A stretch of 64,000 bases of DNA, from assembly GCF_034259325.1 (NCBI RefSeq), contig NZ_JAXIVS010000012.1, positions 284,739-348,738 on the forward strand, given 5' to 3'. Each line of letters starts with the position of its first letter. Positions within the stretch are counted from its first letter, which is position 1. The position numbers were made by a program, and so were the translations under genes. Source of the stretch: Hyalangium ruber. GTDB lineage: Bacteria; Myxococcota; Myxococcia; Myxococcales; Myxococcaceae. Of the stretch, positions 54,702 to 61,920 are shown piece by piece. The notes beneath the pieces were generated by a model. The model was not told the DNA's origin and searched no databases. It saw only the letters and a list, made by a program, of their open reading frames with translations.

Positions 54702-55727
54702 TTGGGACATCCGTCTATCATCAATCAGACACCTTTTGCATTTGAACCACTAGCGCTCGCGGATGAGAACATGCGCCCACTGCTGGTGCTACTGGTAAAA
54801 GCTACCTATACCATCTGCCCTGACGGCTTGAAGCTTGCCAAAGATCAGGCTCCCATCCATATCGCGGGAATACCATGGGGCAAGCCCGAAGAGTCTAGCT
54901 ACCGCTACGAGCCTGAGTGTGCTTTCATCAAGCTCGCCACCGATATTGTGCTCGTTGGGCATGGCTGGGCGCCCAGCCAGGGTACTCGCGAGATTTTCGT
55001 CTCTCTGAGTGTGGGGCCAGCACAAAAATCCGTGCGAGTGGTGGGGGACCGCACTTGGTACAAGCGAATGGGCTTTATGTCCATAACCAAGCCACAGCCT
55101 TTCGAGCGTATGCCCCTCATCTACGAGCGGGCCTTCGGCGGGTGGGATCGCTCCCAGAACGAGTTTGGGCAGAACACCTTCGAGCCATTCAACCCTGTTG
55201 GAGTGGGCTTCCGCTCAAGCGCTCGCCATTTCGAGGAGGGACTGCATCTTCCCAATCTGGAGGACCCGCACCATCTTCTGGAACACTTTGGCCAAAGAGT
55301 CCCCCCAGCGGGCTTTGGATTTCTCTCTCCACACTGGCACCCACGTGCAGCGTTCGCAGGCACCTATGACGAAACGTGGGACAGGACCCGTAAGCCCCTA
55401 TTGCCTACGGATTTTGACCGACGCTTCTTCAATGCCGCCTCTCCCGGGCTCGTCGCTCCTGGGTATCTCCAAGGCAACGAGCCAGTCGTCATTACAAATG
55501 CCTCGCCCAGAGGTACCCTCGCCTTCTCACTTCCAGGCCAAGCCGCACCGGTCATTACCGTTGAGCGGCTGGGTGTCACGGATGTAAAACCCGAGATGCG
55601 CTTGGACACCGTCATCCTTGACACAGATGCTGAGCACGTCCTGTTGCTGTGGCGCGGGCATCTGCTGCTTTTCGAGAGCGTCCACGAGGTCCAGGCCTTG
55701 CATATCACCTCAGCAGGTGTCTCATGA
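54702..55727 (+). CDS. DUF2169-family T6SS effector loader (Tec-like)
   Basis: 341 residues from TTG at 54702, with GAGG six bases upstream; a further TTG at 54690 is the alternative, and no ATG exists near the domain start. DUF2169 motifs: IINQTPFAFEPLALADENMR, LVKATYTI, IYERAFGGWDRS and PRAAFAGTYDETWDRTRKPL. Known members (for example PA3905 and Atu3641) bind PAAR-type effectors and help load them on VgrG. Here it lies between vgrG 2 and the DUF6484 and PAAR genes, as expected of a loader. Confidence 0.87.
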   Translation: MGHPSIINQTPFAFEPLALADENMRPLLVLLVKATYTICPDGLKLAKDQAPIHIAGIPWGKPEESSYRYEPECAFIKLATDIVLVGHGWAPSQGTREIFVSLSVGPAQKSVRVVGDRTWYKRMGFMSITKPQPFERMPLIYERAFGGWDRSQNEFGQNTFEPFNPVGVGFRSSARHFEEGLHLPNLEDPHHLLEHFGQRVPPAGFGFLSPHWHPRAAFAGTYDETWDRTRKPLLPTDFDRRFFNAASPGLVAPGYLQGNEPVVITNASPRGTLAFSLPGQAAPVITVERLGVTDVKPEMRLDTVILDTDAEHVLLLWRGHLLLFESVHEVQALHITSAGVS

Positions 55728-55797
55728 TCTGCGGGCAAGAAGCCACCTCGCAGAAAGCCATCCTGCCCAAAGACCTAGGCCCGTCCAAGGTACAGCC

Positions 55798-56328
55798 ATG
55801 AACTCTCTCGGAAATCCCACTACCCACCTCCTACCTGCCCCCTCGGAGCAACCCGAGCGTATTTGGGGAAGCCGCGCAGGCTGGCTGACTGGAACCGACG
55901 GCACTGGTGGGTTGCTTGTCGACTTCCCGGGGAACTCGACCGGTCCCATCACGGCACGCCTAGCGACCGCGATCGACGCCCAAGCCCTCAAAACCGCAAT
56001 AACTAATCACCAGAAGGTCATACTCCTATTCGAGAGCGGTGACCCACGTCTGCCGTTCATCATGGCCTTCATCCAGGAGTCGAGCCCATCACCCTTGGTC
56101 GATGCGCTGCTCGAAGAGCCCCCCAAAGCCCCCCCCGCCCTGCGAGTCGAAACCAGGGTCGATGGGCGGCAGGTAGTCATTGAGGGCAAGGACGAAATCG
56201 TCCTCCAGTGTGGAGAGGCTAGCATCACCCTACGGCGTAACGGAAAGATCGTCATTCGAGGTACCCAGATCGAATCCTGCGCCAGAGGCAGGATTCGCAT
56301 CAAAGGTGGCTCCGTAGAGATCAACTAA
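55798..56328 (+). CDS. DUF6484-domain T6SS accessory protein
   Basis: 176 residues from ATG at 55798. Residues ~30-95 match the small beta domain of DUF6484 (GWLTGTDGTGGLLVDFPGNS, then VILLFESGDPRLPFIMAFIQ); the C-terminal part repeats short strands (DGRQVVIEGKDEIVLQCGEA, RRNGKIVIRGTQIESCARG) that resemble a VgrG-type beta-helix extension. Such proteins recur in vgrG-DUF2169-PAAR loci. Its job is unknown; a spike extension or adaptor is suggested. Confidence 0.75.
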   Translation: MNSLGNPTTHLLPAPSEQPERIWGSRAGWLTGTDGTGGLLVDFPGNSTGPITARLATAIDAQALKTAITNHQKVILLFESGDPRLPFIMAFIQESSPSPLVDALLEEPPKAPPALRVETRVDGRQVVIEGKDEIVLQCGEASITLRRNGKIVIRGTQIESCARGRIRIKGGSVEIN

Positions 56329-56353
56329 GAACGCCTAACAAAAGTAAGGATTG

Positions 56354-56403
56354 GTGCCTCCTCCCGAGGAGAACTGCTCCTCAAACCGGACTTTTTTAGG
56401 CAC
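56354..56403 (+). terminator. Folded RNA with T6 run after DUF6484 gene
   Basis: GAGGAG (56366-56371) pairs with CTCCTC (56377-56382), five-base loop; a T6 run follows at 56392-56397, and GTGCCT (56354-56359) pairs with AGGCAC (56398-56403) around the whole. A second CTCCTC at 56358-56363 could compete for the same arm. The U-run is nine bases from the stem, so this is a weak terminator or an attenuator-like fold. Confidence 0.4.
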
Positions 56404-56454
56404 TCTAAATCCGAATCCTGTATGCATACACAAGAGCGAAACTACCCTCCCTTA

Positions 56455-56567
56455 GAGGGTGTTGAGGTGGAGCAGTCAGGCAGGCGCCGTGCCCCTTCAT
56501 CCTGCGCCCGACTACTTGCTGGGCGAGCACTACATAATGTAGCCGCTCGCTTCCGCTCAACACCCTC
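56455..56567. mobile_element. 113-bp inverted-repeat element A (MITE-like)
   Basis: Perfect 12-bp terminal inverted repeat GAGGGTGTTGAG (56455-56466) and CTCAACACCCTC (56556-56567), flanked by TTA direct repeats (56452-56454 and 56568-56570). No coding capacity. A TNA target duplication with a GAGGGTGTTG end is typical of IS5-family (IS427-group) elements, so a non-autonomous derivative is the best guess. Confidence 0.7.
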
Positions 56568-56571
56568 TTAG

Positions 56572-56695
56572 TACTACAGCAGCACTTCGGCCCGCTCCCT
56601 CGTCGTTTGCTCCAGGCATGCCCGAGATGATGTGGCTCCTCGCCCAGCGAGCAGACCCAACATGTTGGGGCGGGAGATCATCTGCTGCTGTAGTA
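56572..56695. mobile_element. 124-bp inverted-repeat element B (MITE-like)
   Basis: TACTACAGCAGCA (56572-56584) and its complement TGCTGCTGTAGTA (56683-56695) bound the unit; TTAG flanks both sides (56568-56571 and 56696-56699). It abuts element A. Inside is a perfect 14-bp palindrome CCCAACATGTTGGG at 56656-56669. It encodes no plausible protein. Family not recognised. Confidence 0.6.
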
Positions 56696-56759
56696 TTAGT
56701 GATACAATTCAAGCGCCTTTCCTTCTCTATTTCTTGTACCTTCTTTAGGAGGTGGCACT

Positions 56760-57218
56760 ATGGCTGTCAACACTGGCGTCAACAAGATGTCCGTTATCAC
56801 CAAAGACAGCAATGGTATTACCGCAGCCTTCCCAGATGTATGCAAGACACCTAGTCCTGGAGGACCCATCCCTATTCCTTATCCCAATGTGGCGAAGTCC
56901 TCGGACACGGCCAAGGGCACCAAGAAGGTGTCGGTGGGCGGCAACCCGGTATGCGTCAAAGACTCCAACTTCAGCACCAGCACTGGCGACGAGGCTGGCG
57001 CCGCTGGTGGCGGAGTAGCCTCGAGTAAAACGAAGGGCAAAGCAGAGTTCGTCAACTTCTCCTTTGACGTCAAGTTCGAGGGCAAAAATGTGGCGCGCGC
57101 TTTCGATCCCATGCTGCATAACGACAAGAACACGCCCCCCTTCCCTGTCATCCAGGGCCCCATCATGTCCATGGGAGGCAATGTTGGTAGTTCCCCGTGT
57201 CCATGCTGCGGCGAATAG
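56760..57218 (+). CDS. PAAR-like (DUF4150) spike-tip protein
   Basis: 152 residues from ATG at 56760 with a perfect AGGAGG seven bases upstream. The DUF4150 core reads FPDVCKTPSPGGPIPIPYPN, then SVGGNPVCVKDSNFSTSTGD and a C-terminal PFPVIQGPIMSMGGNVGSSP with terminal Cys pair CPCC. Such proteins cap VgrG and often carry toxin domains fused at the C-terminus; here the protein ends without a toxin. The toxin is encoded separately two genes downstream. Confidence 0.88.
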   Translation: MAVNTGVNKMSVITKDSNGITAAFPDVCKTPSPGGPIPIPYPNVAKSSDTAKGTKKVSVGGNPVCVKDSNFSTSTGDEAGAAGGGVASSKTKGKAEFVNFSFDVKFEGKNVARAFDPMLHNDKNTPPFPVIQGPIMSMGGNVGSSPCPCCGE

Positions 57219-57237
57219 GAGCCATAGAGTCCAAGCC

Positions 57238-58386
57238 ATGGCATTCGATTCATTCCCTCCCAATGCGCTCGCCGTTACAGGCCTCGGGATGGTCTCTTCG
57301 CTTGGCTGGGACGCCGTCTCCAGCTGTGCGGCTGCACGGGCGGGGGTTCTCAGACTCTCTCCTATAGACGGGTACTTCGGGCGAGATCCGGACACAGGGG
57401 ATGCCGAGCCAATACTCGGGCACACCGTGGCAAACTGCACCGAGGGTTTTACCGGGCTTGGTCGGATCACCCGCTTAGGGGTGGCCGCATTGGAGGACCT
57501 CCTTCAGGGACCCGAGGAGTTCTCATGGAAAAAGACCGGGCTCATCCTTAACCTCTCCAGTGGCCTACACCTCCAGGCAGCCTCCTCGGCCACCCGCCGG
57601 GAGAGTGAAGTGACCGACCCTGACACCAACTTGGATGCGCTGCTTAGGCAGCAGGAGCAACGCCTCCTCACCCGCATCACGGCCATGGCGGACATGCCAA
57701 TACCCTCCAGTCACTGGAAGATCTTCCGAGGTGACCAAGCTGGCTTCCTCCATGTGTTGGAAACCGCCGCCTACCAATTGAAGCAACAGATAGTCTCCCG
57801 TTGCATCATTGGGGGACTTGACAGCTATGTGGACCCGCCAGTTGCAATTGCTCTCGATGAACTGCGAATCTTGAAGACTCCCTCGCGACCACAAGGTGTC
57901 CTGCCGGGTGAGTGCGCTTCCTTCCTGCAGGTCGAGTCATTGGAGTCCGCCAGACAGCGCGGGGCGCGAATCGTGTGTGTGCTAGGAGTCCAAGCCCTCC
58001 ACCGGGAAAAATTCGGCCGGTTCTCAGGCTTACCCTCACAAGGCCAAGCACTCGCTGACGCCCTCCTCCAGGTATGGGAAGCCCTCACGCCCAGGCAGCG
58101 ACCGGGTCGGCTCATCGGGAACCTGACAGGTGACGAGCGTCGGGCCTATGACTGGGGTTTCGCATTGAGTCGGCTACAAGGGAAGGGGTTTCCTACAGAC
58201 ATCCCTGCGTGGCATACTGGGCTTTCCTTCGGTGAAATCGGAGCTGCCACAGCCCCGACGGCAATCACCCTGGCGGCACGCGCGTTCGAGCGCGGCTATG
58301 CCGACACTCAGAGCATTCTCATGGGGCTGTCCAGCGATAGCAGTGACAGGGGAGCCTTGCACATGCTGGCCCCCCCTCGTAAATGA
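57238..58386 (+). CDS. Ketoacyl-synthase-fold protein lacking catalytic residues, T6SS-associated
   Basis: 382 residues from ATG at 57238. N-terminus AVTGLGMVSSLGWDAVSSCA matches the start of KAS/thiolase enzymes, and IIGGLDSYVDPPVAIALDEL plus VLPGECASFLQVESLESARQ match the later KAS segments. Where FabF has its nucleophilic cysteine, this protein has FRGDQAGFLHVLETAAYQL with no cysteine, and the His-containing GH motif is SFGEIGAATAPTAIT. It is therefore probably not an enzyme. Similar proteins occur in Pseudomonas vgrG1b-type loci, as I recall. Role as adaptor or chaperone is inference. Its stop overlaps the longest frame of the toxin by four bases. Confidence 0.75.
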   Translation: MAFDSFPPNALAVTGLGMVSSLGWDAVSSCAAARAGVLRLSPIDGYFGRDPDTGDAEPILGHTVANCTEGFTGLGRITRLGVAALEDLLQGPEEFSWKKTGLILNLSSGLHLQAASSATRRESEVTDPDTNLDALLRQQEQRLLTRITAMADMPIPSSHWKIFRGDQAGFLHVLETAAYQLKQQIVSRCIIGGLDSYVDPPVAIALDELRILKTPSRPQGVLPGECASFLQVESLESARQRGARIVCVLGVQALHREKFGRFSGLPSQGQALADALLQVWEALTPRQRPGRLIGNLTGDERRAYDWGFALSRLQGKGFPTDIPAWHTGLSFGEIGAATAPTAITLAARAFERGYADTQSILMGLSSDSSDRGALHMLAPPRK

Positions 58387-58421
58387 TGGAATCTGTGGTC
58401 GCTACTTGGAGGTCTAGCTAT

Positions 58422-59108
58422 ATGTCTTCGAAGCGTCACATCTTCGCGGAGTTGCCCGAAAACAAAGGGATCTGGGTATATAAGCAGGACGATTCCCAAA
58501 CCGACTACCGAAAGAACGGGCACAAGGCAACGCTCGGCGAACCGGGCCGCTGCACCCGCTACAGGACCCCCAAGCGCATCCTGAGCACCCTCAAGCAAAA
58601 GGGCCGGAATGTACACACCTGCCTTGAGCCAATCACTAAGCACAGCCCACAGCACATCGAGCGCTATTATTTCGACTATGTCGCCCTATATATCCGTGGC
58701 AAGTTGCTTGGACAGGCCATCCCAAATTTTCTCAAGGGAGGATCTCCCTACGCGAACGAAGCCCACCACCTCATCCCGCAGGCCAAGTACCTAGCATTGT
58801 TCGCCCCCCGCGAGGCAGCCATGCTAAAGCGGGTCGACTACAACGTACATAACGGCAGAAACATCATCTTCTTGCCAAAGCACAAGGGCGATTGTGGTTT
58901 TCACAACCTGCCTTACCACTCTGGTCCACACGAGCAGTATAGTACTCGAGTCGAGAGCAGTGCCCACGAGTTGAGCCAGAAACTGCGGGAACTGGCAGAC
59001 GAGGCCTGCGCTGAAGAGGAACTGCTTAATATCAAGAAACTCCTGATGGCGCTCCAAGAAGAGTTCTGGACACTGCTGTCGAACGCAGGCCCTATCGCCA
59101 TCAAGTAG
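58422..59108 (+). CDS. AHH-family nuclease toxin, stand-alone T6SS effector candidate
   Basis: 228 residues from ATG at 58422, preceded by GGAGG (58408-58412), preferred over the weak ATG at 58383. The C-terminal half holds the AHH nuclease signature: Ala114-His115-His116 in NEAHHLIPQ, NGRNIIFLP at 144-152, and His161, His166 and His170 in FHNLPYHSGPHEQYS. AHH belongs to the HNH/Endo VII toxin group acting on DNA or RNA. The N-terminal ~100 residues have no PAAR or secretion motif. Followed 12 bases later by the Imm11 gene. Confidence 0.85.
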   Translation: MSSKRHIFAELPENKGIWVYKQDDSQTDYRKNGHKATLGEPGRCTRYRTPKRILSTLKQKGRNVHTCLEPITKHSPQHIERYYFDYVALYIRGKLLGQAIPNFLKGGSPYANEAHHLIPQAKYLALFAPREAAMLKRVDYNVHNGRNIIFLPKHKGDCGFHNLPYHSGPHEQYSTRVESSAHELSQKLRELADEACAEEELLNIKKLLMALQEEFWTLLSNAGPIAIK

Positions 59109-59120
59109 CCTGGAGACTCC

Positions 59121-59729
59121 GTGATTTACCATCCCTGGACAGACGACGAGAGTGACGATTCTTACGCGTGGGTCAACAAGATCCCCAAAGAGATCGAGCC
59201 CAAGGATTACACCCTCAACAAAGGAATCTCGGTTCGTGAGTGGTTTCCCTCTGAGGTCATTTTCGACTTCGCACCACACAAAGGGATCATGCCTGCAGAC
59301 TCCATTCCCAACGTCTTAGGCTTGCACATCGTCTCGGAGAAACTCAGGCAACTCCTTGAGTCTGAGACTAGTGCCCACTTCGAGTTCCTGCCAGTGCAGC
59401 TTCGCAACCACAAGAAGAAGATCCTCTCAGAAGCTTATTACCTAGCCAATCTGCTCGACGTAGTAACCTGTGTGGATCGGACTCACTCGGACTTCACGGC
59501 CGACGAGTTGAGCAAGGGTAAGATCCGTCTCTTCCGAAAGCTCGTGTTGGACACAGAAAAAATCAAGCCAGATGCAAAGATCTTCCGACTCGGGGAGCGA
59601 CCACGACTGGTCATCGTCAGAGAGGATCTGGCCCGTACCATCACCGAAGCCGGTTGTAGAGGCATGCAGTGGATGGCGATGAAAGACTTTGGCGCTGAGT
59701 ATAGGCCCAGAGACAACTACGACCTCTGA
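59121..59729 (+). CDS. Imm11-type immunity protein
   Basis: 202 residues from GTG at 59121 with TGGAG upstream. Globular, no signal peptide; YHPWTDDESDDSYAWVNKI at the start and a later REDLARTITEAGCRGMQWMA region fit the Imm11 (PF07791, formerly DUF1629) family named after a Myxococcus protein. Such proteins bind and neutralise the nuclease encoded directly upstream. The short 12-base spacing is typical of a toxin-immunity pair. Confidence 0.75.
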   Translation: MIYHPWTDDESDDSYAWVNKIPKEIEPKDYTLNKGISVREWFPSEVIFDFAPHKGIMPADSIPNVLGLHIVSEKLRQLLESETSAHFEFLPVQLRNHKKKILSEAYYLANLLDVVTCVDRTHSDFTADELSKGKIRLFRKLVLDTEKIKPDAKIFRLGERPRLVIVREDLARTITEAGCRGMQWMAMKDFGAEYRPRDNYDL

Positions 59730-59748
59730 CCCCCCAGCATCCCAGACC

Positions 59749-60498
59749 ATGCCTCTCAGTATGCGCACTATCATTCTCAACCTAGGCCATGAACTCTCGA
59801 CACTGCGAGAGTCCATTCTGGAGCCAGAGCAAGCGGCAGTTCGGGCACGGCTGCTGCACCAGATTTCGCTCAATGAGCGAATGCTGGCAATTGCCGTGCT
59901 GCTGGCGGAGGCGGATACAGCCAATTTCTTCAGGCACTTGGCAATGTCGGGAGAGGCGCACAGGCAGTTGCTCCTAGAAGCGAGAGAGGCAGGAAAGGCC
60001 GTGCGCTTCGCGACAAGTGGCAATTTCCTTCCATTCTGCGATGCAGTGGTATCTGGACAGGAGTTTCTGGCGCGAGAGATCGCGAACTTGTCACCGGGGC
60101 AGTGGGTGCCCGGCGAGGAGTACGAGGAGGATTTTGTCTACGGGCGATTCCTTCACTTCCTGCTCCTAGAGGGCTTCCAAACCTCGCCACGTCAGAAAGC
60201 GCTCCTCGACCGGATGGCAATGTTGGACGAAGAGCCAAATGCACGACAGCAACTCTGCAGAGCGCTCTTTGAAAAGGGCCCCAAGGCGTTCGAAACTGCG
60301 CTAATCGATGCACTACGTGAGCACGAGCGGCACTGCGAAGAGCTTGAAGCTAGGCAGTTTGCAAGCTCCGCCCGCAGCCAAACCGAGAAATACATCTTCA
60401 TCGAAGGGCTGGCGCTACTGCGCATGGCCGAAGGCGCGGGAATCAGCACAGCAACGGAGTATAGGCTGATGCCTTCCCTAGCTCGCCGGAAGAGTTGA
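59749..60498 (+). CDS. All-helical protein, Imm49-like second immunity candidate
   Basis: 249 residues from ATG at 59749; an ATG at 59761 is also possible and a longer frame overlaps the previous gene. Almost entirely helical (ILEPEQAAVRARLLHQISLN, SGEAHRQLLLEAREAGKAVR), with EYEEDFVYGRFLHFLLLEG in the middle. This resembles Imm49-family immunity proteins. There is no matching second toxin in the window, so its target may be elsewhere. Family call is moderate. Confidence 0.6.
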   Translation: MPLSMRTIILNLGHELSTLRESILEPEQAAVRARLLHQISLNERMLAIAVLLAEADTANFFRHLAMSGEAHRQLLLEAREAGKAVRFATSGNFLPFCDAVVSGQEFLAREIANLSPGQWVPGEEYEEDFVYGRFLHFLLLEGFQTSPRQKALLDRMAMLDEEPNARQQLCRALFEKGPKAFETALIDALREHERHCEELEARQFASSARSQTEKYIFIEGLALLRMAEGAGISTATEYRLMPSLARRKS

Positions 60499-60508
60499 GG
60501 CCTCCACA

Positions 60509-61792
60509 ATGCGACCAATACGCTGGGACATCTACGAGGAGCATCTGGAGGAAGCAGCCTTCCGCTGGAGCCAGCGAGAACGCGCGCTTGATTCTCCTGA
60601 TGATGCGCTAGAGGAAGTCGCTGAGTTGGAAGCGCATATGTCCTCGCATCTGGACGCCTTGATACTGGGTGGCGAGCACGTGGCTCGGCAACTGCTGGAG
60701 CCAGGCATGAATGCGGACGATGCTGAGCGCGTCGTGGCTTCGACCCTCGCACTTCTCAGTGGGGAGAAGCCTCACGGACCGACAGCTGTACTCGCCATGC
60801 TTCGGCAAGCCAAGCCTCCTGTGCTCGCCCTCCTTCTACGCGCCCTAGAGTTAGCCGATCCCTTGATTATTGCCGCAGACCTTTCGTCTCTTTTGAAACA
60901 GGGCGATTCTGTCCCTGGGCTCCTCGCATTGGTCATTGAGACGCTGGGGACGCATGGCTTCGCCACGGCTGCGCTGTGCAAGCCCTTCCTCACGCATCCA
61001 GAGCCTCAGGTCGCCGCAGCTGCCCTGCACGCAACTAGTCGCATGCGCCTGCCACTGGACCCAAACGTGCTCCAGCGTGCGCTAGACTCGACCGAGTGGG
61101 TACTACGCGACGCTGCTATCGTGGCAGGCTTGATGAGCGCACACCGAAGCGCCTGGACAGCATGCAAAGCTGAGCTTGAGGCGCCCCGCCTTAACTGTCG
61201 GCTGCCCCTGTTACTGGTGGCAATGGGCGGCACCGAACGAGACACGGAACGGCTCATCGCCTTGCTCTCCAATGAGGAGCTTCGTCCAAACGTGCTGTGG
61301 GCCCTCGGCTTCACCGGCAGCATCATCGCCGCCGAGGCCTGCCTAACGGTCATGCGGAACAAGCCAGTCGCTGCTCTAGCGGCTGAGGCCTTTAGCGCTA
61401 TCACAGGACTACGCATCGAGGGAAACTACGCAGCCGAGCGTCTGGATCTTGAAGAAGAGGAGCTCACACCCTTGGAGCAAGAGGACGCGCTGCCACGCCC
61501 CCGCGTCGACGCAGTAACCGAATGGTGGCAGCAGGTCCGTCCCCGAATGGACGCACGGAAGCGGTACCTTGCCGGGCAACCGCTCACCGCACAGGTGCTG
61601 CTTGATGCTCTTGCCCGTACTCCCATGCGGCGCCGTCATGCGCTGGCTCTGGCATTGGCCCTGCGTAGCCGAGGGACATTCCAACTGCCAACGCGTGCGC
61701 TCGTGAAGCGCCAGATAGCCATATGGCAACAGGCGCGCGCAATCACACCCTCAATCTTAAGCCAGTCTTTTGCTGAGGGACTTCATGGTTGA
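60509..61792 (+). CDS. TIGR02270-type HEAT-like T6SS-associated protein
   Basis: 427 residues with repeated helical pairs (LLRALELADPLIIAADLSSL, VAAAALHATSRMRLPLDPNV, LNCRLPLLLVAMGGTERDTE and so on) in a HEAT-like solenoid, starting with MRPIRWDIYEEHLEEAAFRW. The start, DPLIIAADLSSL and the C-terminal WWQQVRPRMDARKRYLAGQP fit TIGR02270. Members are found in PAAR/DUF4150 T6SS cargo loci. A scaffold or loading role is inferred. It begins 10 bases after the Imm49-like gene. Confidence 0.75.
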   Translation: MRPIRWDIYEEHLEEAAFRWSQRERALDSPDDALEEVAELEAHMSSHLDALILGGEHVARQLLEPGMNADDAERVVASTLALLSGEKPHGPTAVLAMLRQAKPPVLALLLRALELADPLIIAADLSSLLKQGDSVPGLLALVIETLGTHGFATAALCKPFLTHPEPQVAAAALHATSRMRLPLDPNVLQRALDSTEWVLRDAAIVAGLMSAHRSAWTACKAELEAPRLNCRLPLLLVAMGGTERDTERLIALLSNEELRPNVLWALGFTGSIIAAEACLTVMRNKPVAALAAEAFSAITGLRIEGNYAAERLDLEEEELTPLEQEDALPRPRVDAVTEWWQQVRPRMDARKRYLAGQPLTAQVLLDALARTPMRRRHALALALALRSRGTFQLPTRALVKRQIAIWQQARAITPSILSQSFAEGLHG

Positions 61793-61920
61793 GCCGCTTC
61801 CGCATCGGTACTACCCGCAGGTGCAAGGCGGCGTGGTATCCGCTGCACGAACCCCGTCTGGCATGAGCCAGGAGAGGCGCGCAGAGTGGGGCGATGGACG
61901 CGAGGCCCTCACAGCCAGCG
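61793..61920. other. 128-base gap between the island and IS66 remnant
   Basis: This stretch is probably the outer end of the IS66 remnant plus the island edge. I searched by eye for an IS66-type terminal repeat beginning GTAAGC and found none convincing, so the element boundary is undefined. Confidence 0.4.

Larger units (their letters stand above)
56329..56759. other. 431-bp intergenic region with two small IR elements
   Basis: This gap between the DUF6484 and PAAR-like genes holds the weak terminator fold, elements A and B, and finally the AGGAGG Shine-Dalgarno (56748-56753) of the PAAR gene. It is visibly A/T-richer than the core. A promoter for the PAAR-toxin genes could lie between 56700 and 56745, but I see no clear -35/-10. 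Confidence 0.7.

Noticed and set aside
58383..58421. Earlier ATG for the AHH toxin
   Set aside because: It overlaps the previous stop and lacks an SD, whereas the ATG at 58422 has GGAGG at ideal spacing.
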